Source: Paraburkholderia ultramafica | GTDB taxonomy: Bacteria; Pseudomonadota; Gammaproteobacteria; Burkholderiales; Burkholderiaceae | Length of the DNA: 64,000 nt | Assembly: GCF_902859915.1 (NCBI RefSeq) | Contig: NZ_CADIKK010000010.1 | Span: 152,414-216,413 of the forward strand | Direction of reading: 5' to 3' | Part shown: positions 17,990 through 27,577 of the stretch, piece by piece | Layout of the letters: every line of letters begins with the position of its first letter | How positions within the stretch are numbered: position 1 is the stretch's first letter | Notes under the pieces: model-generated | The model's database searches: none | What the model was told of the DNA's origin: nothing | Seen by the model: only the letters and a program-made list of their open reading frames with translations | Made by a program: the position numbers and the translations under genes

Positions 17990-18259
17990 TTATCCGCCCG
18001 ACAGCGACTGTATGACGTAAACCCGGCTTGCCTCGCCGAGCGCATCGGACAGATGTTGCCGGTCGCGCACCCGCCGGCCGTCGACAAACACGGCGAGATG
18101 CCTTCGCAGTGAGCCCTGATCGTCAAGGATGTAGCCGCGCAGCCGAGGTTGCTCGACAAAGACGGCGTCGAGCGCTTCTGCGAGCGTGCGCGCGTCGATC
18201 TCGCGCTCGGGCGTTGCGACATGCCGTTGAATCGAAGCAGCGAAGAAGATGTGCGCCAT
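17990..18259 (-). CDS. MoaD/ThiS family beta-grasp protein
   Basis: 89 residues with the ubiquitin-like beta-grasp pattern: strand HIFFAASIQRHV, central helix TLAEALDAVF, HLAVFVDGRRV, and the C-terminal YVIQSLSGG ending in Gly-Gly. The terminal di-glycine is the feature that MoaD and ThiS use to be adenylated and to carry sulfur as a thiocarboxylate. No MoaE, ThiG or E1-like enzyme is nearby. It is the first gene of an operon with the BNR beta-propeller protein, so it may carry sulfur for, or be joined to, an unknown partner. Confidence 0.8.
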   Translation of the reverse strand: MAHIFFAASIQRHVATPEREIDARTLAEALDAVFVEQPRLRGYILDDQGSLRRHLAVFVDGRRVRDRQHLSDALGEASRVYVIQSLSGG

Positions 18260-18416
18260 GATGAGGTAGCCGAGCGGGAGTGGCCTTGCACGTCGATTAC
18301 GCAGTTTAGAACGATCCGCCGTGCGAGGCCACAAAGGCGTCCCACGCGCAATGACCGCGCACGCGCTCAGGCTGTTCCGGCCCGATGTCATCAGGCATGC
18401 CGTTGTATAGACTTGA

Positions 18417-19670
<1,254 letters not shown>

Positions 19671-20108
19671 AGGAAAGGGCAATAGAGGGGCGAGCTTCGC
19701 GCTGCTGTCAGTTCGTTGTTCCAGCGCAGCGTTGCGTATTCGCTGTGGGCGCTTTCGGTCGAAGAATTGCCTCGAGCGGCGCTTGGCTCGTTAGCAGGAC
19801 GGATCGGCGCACGCCGTTCGTCGCCGCAAAATGAATAAGCACGTGTCGTAGTCCAGTTGCACAGTGCCGGCGATCGCAGCGCCCTGGCGCGCGACGAACA
19901 GCCCGAGTCCACCCGCGCGCAACGAGGGCAGCACCGTGCCACGCCGGAACGCTTCGCTCGCAGCGGGCTTCGCGTCACGCGTGAGAATTCCACCGCGACG
20001 GCCCGGGCCGTTTATCATAGTGGCCACAAACCAGAACGCGCCGCCCGGTTGTGCAACGGTAACGCACATCATCCACGAGACCCGGCGACTCATGCCGCAA
20101 CATCATTT
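19671..20108. other. Intergenic region with a gene remnant, upstream of yceH
   Basis: 438 bases without an intact gene. It contains the acetyltransferase fragment listed separately. The last part before 20109 is the likely yceH promoter region (AT-rich ACATCATCCACGAG and CATCATTT). Confidence 0.5.
19842..19976 (-). pseudogene. GNAT acetyltransferase fragment
   Basis: About 45 codons reading RGTVLPSLRAGGLGLFVARQ and then GAAIAGTVQLDYDT. This matches the N-terminal third of GNAT N-acetyltransferases, the helix and first strands before the acetyl-CoA loop. The surrounding open frame (19791-20093) loses similarity on both sides, and the acetyl-CoA-binding motif is missing. A decayed remnant. Confidence 0.5.
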
Positions 20109-20801
20109 ATGAACTCCACTCCCGACGCTTCCTCCCGTCCTTCGATCCGCGCGTTGACCTTGCTTGAAGGGCGCGTGCTCGGCGTGCTCGTCGAAAAGCA
20201 GCACACCGTGCCGGACAGTTATCCGCTTTCGCTGAACGCGCTGACGCTGGGCTGCAATCAGAAAACCGGTCGCGCGCCGGTGATGAACGCGACCGAGGCC
20301 GAGGTGCTGACCGCCGTCGATGGCTTGAAGCGACTGAGCCTCGTGATGGAAGGCAGCAGCAGCCGCGTGCCGCGCTTCGAGCACAACCTGAATCGCGTGC
20401 TCGGCTTGCCGAGCCAGTCGGCGGCGTTGCTGACCACCTTGCTGCTGCGCGGCCCGCAGACCGCCGCCGAATTGCGCCTGAACAGCGCGCGTCTGCACGG
20501 CTTTGCCGACATCTCGTCGGTCGAGGCGTTTCTCGATGAACTGGCCGCCAACGATCCGCCACGGGTCGTGAAGCTGGCCCGCACGCCGGGCGAGCGTGAG
20601 AATCGCTGGACGCATCTGCTGTGCGGCGAAGTGAGCGCGAGCGAGCTGGCGCAGCCTGGTGTCGAGGACGACGCGGTGCCATTGTCCGCGTTCGAGGCGG
20701 TGAAGGCCGAGCAGAAGCGGCTTGCCGACGAAGTGAGCCGGCTTCAGGCCGTCGTGCGGCGCATGGCGGCGGAGTTGGGGATCGGCGTCGACGATCTTTG
20801 A
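20109..20801 (+). CDS. yceH: YceH family protein (DUF480)
   Basis: 230 residues. Two winged-helix domains: first LEGRVLGVLVEKQHTVPDSY with the family signature NALTLGCNQKTGR, second around LLTTLLLRGPQTAAELRLN. A C-terminal helix (about 200-222) may be a short coiled coil. The family is widespread in proteobacteria and of unknown precise role; the fold suggests nucleic acid binding. The start MNSTPDASS gives the expected length; the longer frame upstream overlaps the remnant region and is not used. Confidence 0.9.
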   Translation: MNSTPDASSRPSIRALTLLEGRVLGVLVEKQHTVPDSYPLSLNALTLGCNQKTGRAPVMNATEAEVLTAVDGLKRLSLVMEGSSSRVPRFEHNLNRVLGLPSQSAALLTTLLLRGPQTAAELRLNSARLHGFADISSVEAFLDELAANDPPRVVKLARTPGERENRWTHLLCGEVSASELAQPGVEDDAVPLSAFEAVKAEQKRLADEVSRLQAVVRRMAAELGIGVDDL

Positions 20802-21516
20802 ACATGACGTCGAATGTGGGTCACGTCCTGGCCTTTTGCGAAAGCTACCATCGGCAGGGCGGTTCGAACGAAGCCATCTCTCGCGCAGTTTGAAGGCCCG
20901 CACCTGAGACTTAAACCATATCTTTGCAGCGACAGGCACGCATGATTTTGCACCTGAGAACCGTCCCGTCGGTGATTTGGCGTAGCGTTGCATCCGTCGA
21001 CAAGCATGATTCCGCACTTTGTCGAAACGCCCGGTATTCGTTGCATTTCGTGTGCGCGCATGTGGGGGGCGCCTCGTCGCGGTCCGGCAGCCCACGGGAG
21101 GGAGCCCATCGATTCTTCGCCGATAATGGCGTTGTCGGTAGTACAGCCTTGACGGCCCTCATGGTTCGTTTCACGCACAACTGACATACCCGGCCTGGCC
21201 GCGTTGCGGTCACGCCCCACGCCTGAATCTGCTTGTCGTAACCAACCTTCCTTTGCCAGCAGGCGCGCTGCCCCAAGCCACCGATGACGACGATTTGCCT
21301 TTCTGAGGGGGCATGAGTCGCCACTGAAACGCCGATCGGGTCGCGTGCCGCCGCTCAGCGTCGGGCAGGAAACGGCCACATATGGACACTGATCCGCATC
21401 TTCACACAGACCTTCGGGCGTCGGCTCGGCCCCTCGCAACGGACCTTCGCATCCCGAGCGTGCCGTCGCATCACTGGTCATCGAGGCACGAAAAGGCTGC
21501 ATGGCGGTGGAGTGCA
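20802..21516. other. Intergenic region, 715 bases, probable decayed mobile DNA
   Basis: No frame here has protein-like composition on either strand. Short direct repeats at 20900-21022 (listed separately) suggest a mobile element end. The rest, to the ferric-reductase gene stop at 21517, gave nothing recognisable. Confidence 0.45.
20900..21022. repeat. Short repeats resembling an IS21-type element end
   Basis: GCACCTGAGA occurs at 20900-20909 and again at 20950-20959, exactly 50 bases apart. GCATGATTTTGCAC at 20940 is echoed by GCATGATTCCGCAC at 21004. Multiple short terminal repeats spaced by tens of bases are known at IS21-family ends. No transposase is present, so this would be a solo end at most. 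Confidence 0.3.
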
Positions 21517-22842
21517 TCAGCGCATGTCGAACAGTTCCTGGTGGAGTCCGCGCGCAGCCAGGTCGCGCCGTAGCGTACGACCGAAACCCGCGGCTCCGCA
21601 GAACCAGACATCCGCGGACATCCATTCGGGCACGATCTCACAGAGGCGCTTGGCAGTGAGCCGTTCGTCCTTGCCGCTCACCAGGACGTGAAGGCGCACA
21701 TTTCCACGCGTTGCAAGTTGCTCCACCGCGTCGATGAACGCTTGGTCTGGCGCATTGGTGCTATAGAAAAGATCGACGGCGCGCTCATCCTGATCGCGCA
21801 CGCGCGCCTGCATCCGCGCAAGGAAAGGTGTGATGCCAATACCGCCGGCAATCCAGACCTGTCTCGGCTTGCCGCTACGAAAGTCAAAGGTGCCGTAGGG
21901 TCCCTCAACCGTGACCAGGTCGCCGGGCTTTAGGGTTTCCGGCAATCTCTCCGTGTAATCGCCGATACCTTTGATATGAAAGCGTAGCTTGCCGTCATCG
22001 TGCCATGCGGAAGAAATCGTGAACGGATGCGGACCTTCTGCGGGATCGAAAGTGACAAAGGCAAACTGCCCGGCAGCATGACCCAACCAGCGGTCCTTCA
22101 GTTTGATGACGATACCCAGCACCCGGTTGTTCCGATGATGTATGAGGTTCTCGATGACCCCGACCGCTCGCCGCGTATGTCCCACGCGGCGCAGCAGCGA
22201 GATGGCGGCGGCCATCGCGGCCACGAGCATCAGCAGTCCCATCACCGGGGCGATCGCAGCGTTCCAGTAAGCAGGTTTCGTTAATACAACGGAATGAAAC
22301 GCCAGCGCCAGATACGCGACTGCCAGCAGTCGATGGGTCTTGAAGAAGTAGCGATAGGGGAAGCGCTTCAGCAAGGCAACGATGATGAGCGCCACTGCCG
22401 CGTAGAACGCCCATTCGCCGATGCTTTCAGCGAGGCCGCGCTGACTGCTCAGAATACGGACGATGGCCGGCAGCGTTTCGCCCGATGACAGATCCAGCCT
22501 GCGCGATGGCCTCTGCATCCAGCCCAGGCCGATCAACCAGTTCGGTGCCTTGACCCACAGCCAGTGGATCGTAGAAAGCGCCAACGTGCTGATGCCCAGC
22601 CATTTATGAAGGCGGTACGACTTGTCGAGGCCGCCGAGAAACGGCTCCACACTGATCGGTCGGATCGCCAGAAACATGCCGGCACTCATGCATCCGAGCG
22701 TGAGAATGCCGGTGAAATTGATCATCGAGAGCTGGAAGGCACGGAATTCGTATGGTCTGCTCAATACATCATCGGCAAATAGCCAGAGCAAGGCCAAGCC
22801 GGTTAGCAACACCAGATAAGCCAGCTTGATGTTCTTCGTCAT
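21517..22842 (-). CDS. Membrane ferric-reductase-type flavoprotein
   Basis: 441 residues. An N-terminal ferric-reductase-like transmembrane domain (about six helices, residues 1-205) carries paired histidines in HKWLGISTLALSTIHWLW and THRLLAVAYLALAFHS for heme. A FAD-binding domain follows (HPFTISS), then an NAD(P) domain (IAGGIGITPF, CGAAGFGRTL). It moves electrons from NAD(P)H across the membrane, for example to ferric iron or another acceptor. The start MTKNIKLAYL is chosen; an in-frame GTG 14 codons earlier is possible, and neither has a strong ribosome-binding site. It stands alone. Confidence 0.85.
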   Translation of the reverse strand: MTKNIKLAYLVLLTGLALLWLFADDVLSRPYEFRAFQLSMINFTGILTLGCMSAGMFLAIRPISVEPFLGGLDKSYRLHKWLGISTLALSTIHWLWVKAPNWLIGLGWMQRPSRRLDLSSGETLPAIVRILSSQRGLAESIGEWAFYAAVALIIVALLKRFPYRYFFKTHRLLAVAYLALAFHSVVLTKPAYWNAAIAPVMGLLMLVAAMAAAISLLRRVGHTRRAVGVIENLIHHRNNRVLGIVIKLKDRWLGHAAGQFAFVTFDPAEGPHPFTISSAWHDDGKLRFHIKGIGDYTERLPETLKPGDLVTVEGPYGTFDFRSGKPRQVWIAGGIGITPFLARMQARVRDQDERAVDLFYSTNAPDQAFIDAVEQLATRGNVRLHVLVSGKDERLTAKRLCEIVPEWMSADVWFCGAAGFGRTLRRDLAARGLHQELFDMR

Positions 22843-23331
22843 GTCGATTCGCTGTACCGATGGGGGTCGTTCCGCTAGTCCCACCGGCAGACTGAAAACC
22901 GGGGGTGGCTCTTCTGAAGCGCGGGCTGGTTAGGCGCGTCACCTCAAGCATTCGGACGCCAGCGTTCGGAACGCTGAAATCCTAGCACGAACCGGACACT
23001 GAAGAGTGTAAGGGCCAGGGTCGCGGGTGTTTGCCGAGGGCTGCTGCCCGGCAAAGCTGCGTAATGCAGGAAAGCCCATCGCACGCGATGATGCTTCTGG
23101 TCCGCTGGTCCCTCGAAAGCTGTCATTCGTCTGTCGCCGGATCGAACGGCAGAAGTGGGTCGAATAACCCTTAACGGGCACGGCCGCTCGCGTCAGGCAG
23201 AGGCCGGCCGGACCGCTCATTCGACATCATTGTCCCTCGTGTGCCCTTCCTGGCTGCTGACATGTAGTTGGAGCGGCCCTTGAATCGCCGGACACGGTCT
23301 CCCACTTAAAATAGCGGGTAGGCATACGACT
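22843..23331. other. Intergenic region ending in a putative IS left end
   Basis: 489 bases. The region near 23288-23331 (GGACACGGTCTCCCACTT and following) directly precedes an IS3-family OrfA start and probably is the left end of that element. No gene was recognised in the rest. Confidence 0.4.
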
Positions 23332-23559
23332 GTGTTTTTGACTAACAACAAGCAAGAAGTGATGGAAGTGTTGACGGGGCCGGAGCGCCGGCGGCGATGG
23401 TCAGCGGAAGACAAACTGGCGATGGTGCGAGAGAGTTTCGAGCCGGGCAAAGCGGTCTCGATGGCTCCGCGGTACGTAATCGGGAGAAGGGCAGGCCGCG
23501 TTTCTGTAAGGTTGAGACGTTCGGAGCAACTCACTGAAGGGCAGCTTCGGGTCATGTGA
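23332..23559 (+). mobile_element. IS3-family (IS2 group) transposase OrfA fragment
   Basis: The reading frame begins MFLTNNKQEVMEVLTGPERR and continues with RWSAEDKLAMVRESFEPGKAVSM. This matches the N-terminal helix-turn-helix part of OrfA of IS2-group elements. After SM near 23466 the expected VARxHGVxxNQLFxWRK is lost and replaced by unrelated residues. OrfB is absent. The element is thus an about 180-base relic. It abuts a truncated acyltransferase, so it marks an insertion-deletion event. Confidence 0.6.
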
Positions 23560-24142
23560 CGAACAACTCGTTCAGCTATTTCTGGCCGCCAGTACAAGGG
23601 CCATGCTTCATCGTTGGAATGTGGGTGTGGTACGCGTTCCGCTCGCATCTAACGGGCGCATCCAGCGTGACGCGGTGCACAGCGTGGCTGATTTTTTCGC
23701 TCGCCCCAGGTTTCGCGCTCGCGACGGCGGCGCTTGGTGTGTGGCTCGCGAATGCACATGAACTCGCGCCGGTCTTCGCCGCGTGCAGCGCAGTCGCGTT
23801 TCTGTTATTCGTCTGCTCGCGCAGCCGCCCCGCGTCGGGCGACGATGCTCGCGGGGCGTACATCCGTCGCTGTGCCGACGCGCTGGGCCGCGAAAGCTAC
23901 GGTATCTACCTGTGGCACTTCATCTGCGTCTACGCGACGTTGCACTTTTTCGAGGGGTGTTCGGGCAGAGCGGCCGGGAGACGTCGCTCGTGCTCTTCGT
24001 CGCGCCGGTGCTGGCGGTGCTCGCCGCGTCGTATGTGCTCTCACGCGTCTCCGACCGGATGATTCATGGACGCGCGACGCGTCTATCGCGTGGCATCCTC
24101 GCACATGTCGACCGGCGCTTTCACCGGAGTGGCCGAGCATGA
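23559..24142 (+). pseudogene. Acyltransferase 3 (OafA-type), 5'-truncated and frameshifted
   Basis: C-terminal part of a multi-pass membrane O-acyltransferase. The first piece reads FSYFWPPVQGPCFIVGMWVW then several hydrophobic helices to RESYGIYLWHFICVYATLHF. Near 23951-23960 the frame slips by one, and the other frame continues GVFGQSGRETSLVLFVAPVL to SRVSDRMIHGRATRL and a stop at 24140-24142. The N-terminal half with the catalytic His is missing and replaced by IS-derived sequence. Nonfunctional. Confidence 0.65.
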
Positions 24143-24221
24143 CGATCTCGACGAGGTGCTCATGTTGTTGCGCGGCGAGCCTTATCTGCTCTGGAGACCG
24201 GTCGATCAGCACGGCACCGGA

Positions 24222-24755
24222 CTACGACGGGCCGCCCGCGTCCGCCTTGACCCTGCGGGGTGTGTTGCGCTCCAGTCTCATGTACAGGTTCGCGGTCACG
24301 ATGCCGAAGACGATGTGAACGAACAGGCTGGCCCAGTTGCGCGCTTCTGCGAACCACGGAAAAAACTGTGTCATGCCGTAGAAATTAATCAGGTAAACGG
24401 CTGCAGCGAAAGCGCCACCCGCCAGTGAGGCCATCCCCATGCTCGAGTCAAGGTTGAATGACGTCATGATCAGACCGAGGATAAGCGCCAATGCGATGGC
24501 AAGGGCAAAATGCACCCCAAAGGCCGCGAGCACGATGCCAATTGAGAATGCTTGCGGCGATTGCAATGCGCCTCGTCCCAGAATGATCGCGGCGACCATG
24601 CGTGGGGGCTCCAGCAGACTGCCTTCCGTCATCAGTGCCATCAGGATAACCCCTAACGCCAGGAACACAGCGCCCGCAATGATGCCTGCCAGCACGGCTG
24701 CCCGCCAGTCGGGCTGGCCGTGTGTGAAATGATGGGAATCCATGTGAAGTTGCAC
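24222..24755 (-). CDS. Four-helix integral membrane protein, unknown function
   Basis: 177 residues with about four transmembrane helices (WRAAVLAGIIAGAVFLALGV, FGVHFALAIALALILGLI, MASLAGGAFAAAVYLINFYG, SLFVHIVFGIVTANLYM). The start is the GTG at 24755, placed 6 bases after a good GGGAGA; an in-frame ATG four codons later lacks such spacing. Related proteins in this bacterial group are sometimes misnamed sodium:proline symporter; no symporter features are seen here. It lies upstream of the cytochrome oxidase block among stress-type genes. Confidence 0.65.
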   Translation of the reverse strand: MQLHMDSHHFTHGQPDWRAAVLAGIIAGAVFLALGVILMALMTEGSLLEPPRMVAAIILGRGALQSPQAFSIGIVLAAFGVHFALAIALALILGLIMTSFNLDSSMGMASLAGGAFAAAVYLINFYGMTQFFPWFAEARNWASLFVHIVFGIVTANLYMRLERNTPRRVKADAGGPS

Positions 24756-24997
24756 AATTTCTCTCCCGATTGAGATTCGGATAATCCATTCTAGTCCTCC
24801 AGCTCGCGAGACTGATAGCGCCGCATGGCTATCGCCACCCCGACGGATGGTCCTCGTTCTGGCGACGACGTCGCGTGATGAACTGTGCGTGCAAGAGACC
24901 CTTGAGGCACGTCAGTTGCCGAGAGGCAGGAGGGTTGTCCGCGGCAGACCTGTCAGCGGATCGCTAATTAATCCTTTAGCTCGCAGTGGAGGATCAA

Positions 24998-25189
24998 ATG
25001 CCTGCGAAATCGACAGCACAACAGATGGCTGCAGGGATGGCGCTGTCGATTCCCCTCCCGCCTGAAACTTCCACCTGCAACGATGGCTGCCACGGACCCG
25101 ACGGGTCACTAAAGACCCTGGCCGCCCGGCAAACGGCGCGTCGCTTTCCGCGCGCTTCTGTGTGGGCATATTTTTTGCAGACCAAGTAG
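24998..25189 (+). pseudogene. DUF3008-type small protein, C-terminus replaced
   Basis: GTGGAGG precedes an ATG that opens with MPAKSTAQQMAAGMALS, the characteristic start of DUF3008 proteins. After residue 17 the expected Lys-rich sequence is gone. The frame runs on as IPLPPETSTCNDGCHGPDGS to a TAG at 25187-25189 with no family similarity. The translation signal is intact, so a short peptide may still be made. I read it as a truncated relic. Confidence 0.5.
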
Positions 25190-25204
25190 GGAGACGAAGG
25201 AAAC

Positions 25205-25339
25205 ATGCGGTGTCAGGCGCCCGCTCCCTGCATCGACGATGCGCAATTGAAGGCTGCAGCCACGCACGCGTTGCCGACCATCAAGCGTCACCTCGCGACG
25301 GCGCAGCAACTCGCTGGCGCAATGAAGAATTCGCCATGA
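25205..25339 (+). pseudogene. DUF4142 C-terminal fragment
   Basis: 44 codons containing DDAQLKAAATHALPTIKRHL and then ATAQQLAGAMK, matching the final helix of DUF4142 (ferritin-like helical bundle, periplasmic) proteins. The preceding 120-150 residues, including the signal peptide, are missing. Its TGA stop overlaps the ATG of the following DUF1488 gene (ATGA at 25336-25339), so the two may be translationally coupled if the fragment is expressed. Confidence 0.45.
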
Positions 25340-25680
25340 GTTCGATTCCGCTGCGGCCAGCCTATGAGGATTCCCTTATGCACATCACTTTTCCCGACGA
25401 CCAGCCGGTCTTCGACGGCGCGCATCTGACAGTGCGCTTTACGGCGCGCGTCGACGGCGAGCCGGTTGAATGCGCAGTTACCGCCGAGGCGCTGGAAGAT
25501 CATTTCGGCGCCCCTTCCGCGCTGGAATCCGCCTGAATGGCTGCTTTCGGCAACGGCCGCAATCGTATCCGTTCGGTTTACGCGGAAGTGATCGCCCAGA
25601 ACGGCGGCAAAGGCGTAATGTTACATAGCGGACTGTTCAGAGTGGACGGCATGGAACCCGATCGCGGCACCACGGCATAG
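25336..25680 (+). pseudogene. DUF1488 gene interrupted by an in-frame TGA
   Basis: The first half (25336-25536) reads MHITFPDDQPVFDGAHLTVR to ALEDHFGAPSALESA and then TGA. The same frame resumes at the next codon as MAAFGNGRNRIRSVYAEVIA and ends GGKGVMLHSGLFRVDGM before TAG at 25680. Family members read through with a tryptophan or similar residue at that place, so a single TGG-to-TGA change explains the break. The ATG directly after the TGA could also allow reinitiation and give two polypeptides. Function of DUF1488 is unknown. Confidence 0.6.
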
Positions 25681-25775
25681 TCCCGGCGCGTGCCACCGCA
25701 TGCACCTGTGCCTCGGCGCGGGTGAGGTGGGGCGGCATAGTCTGCAACCGCTAGTCAACGATGGAAGGAGGCCAC

Positions 25776-26333
25776 ATGTCACTCATCGTCGCAGCACGCT
25801 TCACGACATTCCCCGCCGCTGAAGACGCGGCGCAACGGCTCTTCAATGCCGGTTTCGTCGAGGAGGACGTCACACTGTTTTTCGTCAATCCGCTCGGCCA
25901 GCACGCACGTTTTCGGCCCGGCGGTGATACCAGCGCCGACGCAAACGCGAGGGAGGCGCCGAAGGGTGCCGAGATAGGCATCTCGATTGGCGCAGCGGTT
26001 GGCGCCGTGGTCGGCGTCGGGATCTTCGCAGCGTTTTCGGCGCCGCTTATCGTGTCGCTGATCGCGGCCGGGCTGTGTGCGTATGTCGGTTCATTGGTCG
26101 GCGCGATGGCGCGCACGCGCGAAGCCAGCGACGAAGAAACCCGTGATTCCGGCGTGCTGGTGGCCGTACACGTGTCGCAGGACAGCCAATTGGACGCCGC
26201 ACGGGTGCTGCGCGATGCGGGAGGCGCGGCGATCGAACGCGCGACCGGCCGCTGGCAACAAGGGCGGTGGGCCGACTTCGATCCGCTCAGGCAGCCTGTG
26301 CCGCTCAACGAATTCAGTGAGAAGCACGCCTGA
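25776..26333 (+). CDS. Glycine-zipper membrane protein, stress type
   Basis: 185 residues. Layout: an N-terminal soluble part (LIVAARFTTFPAAEDAAQRLFN), a central glycine-zipper/two-helix hairpin (GISIGAAVGAVVGVGIFAAF, LIVSLIAAGLCAYVGSLVGA) and a C-terminal soluble part beginning GVLVAVHVS, ending near residue 185. Members of this type bind membranes and are annotated general stress or DUF1269-like proteins. GGAGG before the ATG at 25776 fixes the start. It shares its layout with the gene at 31472-31981 on the far side of the cytochrome oxidase operon. Confidence 0.7.
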   Translation: MSLIVAARFTTFPAAEDAAQRLFNAGFVEEDVTLFFVNPLGQHARFRPGGDTSADANAREAPKGAEIGISIGAAVGAVVGVGIFAAFSAPLIVSLIAAGLCAYVGSLVGAMARTREASDEETRDSGVLVAVHVSQDSQLDAARVLRDAGGAAIERATGRWQQGRWADFDPLRQPVPLNEFSEKHA

Positions 26334-26377
26334 TTTGAAGGTGTTTTTCGCTGGGATATTCAGCAAGCCAGGAAATA

Positions 26378-26407
26378 AAAACGGCCCGGCATTTGTCGGG
26401 TCGTTTT
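26378..26407 (+). terminator. Rho-independent terminator, probably bidirectional
   Basis: Stem AAAACGGCCCG (26378-26388) pairs with CGGGTCGTTTT (26397-26407) around the 8-base loop GCATTTGT, 11 pairs including one G-T. T-rich and A-rich flanks on each side fit termination both of the gene ending at 26333 and of the oxidase operon ending at 26520. Confidence 0.75.
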
Positions 26408-26519
26408 GGATTCGGAGCGGTGCGTTCCAGGCACGCCCCATGTGGATAGATCCTGCTGACTGATTTCACCCAGGCGCTGGACGCAACGCCCGTCGCCTGA
26501 GGAACGGTCGGCGAAGGGG

Positions 26520-26861
26520 TCAATGGAAGAAGAATTCCCGCATGCCGAAGGTGTGATGCGCTTCGGCAGCCATCAGCACCAGCAGCACCAGCAGGCACAG
26601 GGGCGGTATCAGGATGGCGTACACCAGCGCCAGCCGCTCCCACATCATGTGCATGAAAATCGACACGATCAGCCCGGCCTTGGCGATCATGAGCACGACG
26701 ATCAGCGTCCAGCGCAGCAGGCCCTGCACGTGGAAGTAATCCACCATGTACGACATCGTGCTCAGTACGAACAGCAGGCCCCAGATCTTCAGGTAGATGC
26801 CGATCGGATGCTGCTGGCCGTGCGCGGCGTCGGGTCGATGGGCGAGATCGGTGTGGTCCAT
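26520..26861 (-). CDS. Cytochrome c oxidase subunit IV-type protein
   Basis: 113 residues with three membrane helices (YLKIWGLLFVLSTMSYMVDY, WTLIVVLMIAKAGLIVSIF, LVYAILIPPLCLLVLLVLMA). The motif KAGLIVSIFMHM matches the prokaryotic subunit IV (COX4_pro/CyoD-like) of heme-copper oxidases, which stabilises the enzyme. Last gene of the five-gene oxidase operon, 8 bases after the subunit III stop. Confidence 0.85.
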   Translation of the reverse strand: MDHTDLAHRPDAAHGQQHPIGIYLKIWGLLFVLSTMSYMVDYFHVQGLLRWTLIVVLMIAKAGLIVSIFMHMMWERLALVYAILIPPLCLLVLLVLMAAEAHHTFGMREFFFH

Positions 26862-26869
26862 GGTCTGCC

Positions 26870-27577
26870 TCACCACAAGTAGAACAGCGCAAAGATGAAC
26901 ACCCACACCAGGTCGACGAAGTGCCAGTACAAGCCGGCGATCTCCACGATCTGGAAGTTGCCGTGCTCGGTGAACCCCGGCTGCAGGATCTTGCGTGCGA
27001 CCAGCAGCAGGTAGATCACACCGCAGCTCACGTGAAAGCCGTGGAACCCGGTGATCATGAAGAAGCACGCGCCAAACTGCGCCGCGCCCAGCGGGTTGCC
27101 CCAGGGGCGGATACCTTCATGGACGATCAGCTTGGTCCATTCGAAGGCCTGCATCGACACGAAGGTCGCGCCCAGCAGCGCGGTCGCCAGCAACAGTGCG
27201 GCGGCGCGCTTTGCGTTGCGCCGGTAGCCAAAGTTGACAGCCATCGCCATGGTGCCGCTGCTGCTGATCAGGATGAACGTCATGATGGCGATCAGCAGCA
27301 AGGGCACATCCACGCCGCCCACAGTGAGCGCGAACACCTTGGAAGGGTCGGGCCACGGCACCGTGGTCGACATGCGCACCGTCATGTAGCCGATCAGGAA
27401 GCTGCTGAAGATGAAGGTGTCCGAGAGCAGGAAGATCCACATCATCGCCTTGCCCCACGGCACCTTGAAGGCCTGGCGGTCGGCCGACCAGTCCGTGACG
27501 ATGCCGCGCCAGCCGTCAGGCCCGGCGTCGGTGGGCGTGGTGGCGGCGGATTCGGTCGGGAGCGTGGGCGTGGTCAT
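26870..27577 (-). CDS. ctaE: Cytochrome c oxidase subunit III
   Basis: 235 residues, about five to six helices. Signature parts are WIFLLSDTFIFSSFLIGY, QAFEWTKLIVHEG, MITGFHGFHVSCGVIYLL and the closing YWHFVDLVWVFIFALFYLW. These identify the heme-copper oxidase subunit III, which supports oxygen delivery and turnover stability. The start MTTPTLPTES overlaps the stop of the upstream gene by four bases (ATGA), so the two are translationally coupled. Confidence 0.9.
   Translation of the reverse strand: MTTPTLPTESAATTPTDAGPDGWRGIVTDWSADRQAFKVPWGKAMMWIFLLSDTFIFSSFLIGYMTVRMSTTVPWPDPSKVFALTVGGVDVPLLLIAIMTFILISSSGTMAMAVNFGYRRNAKRAAALLLATALLGATFVSMQAFEWTKLIVHEGIRPWGNPLGAAQFGACFFMITGFHGFHVSCGVIYLLLVARKILQPGFTEHGNFQIVEIAGLYWHFVDLVWVFIFALFYLW

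Noticed and set aside
20911..21324. Minus-strand frame of 137 codons in the intergenic region
   Set aside because: No family resemblance, Cys- and Arg-rich, no ribosome-binding site; more likely chance in decayed DNA.
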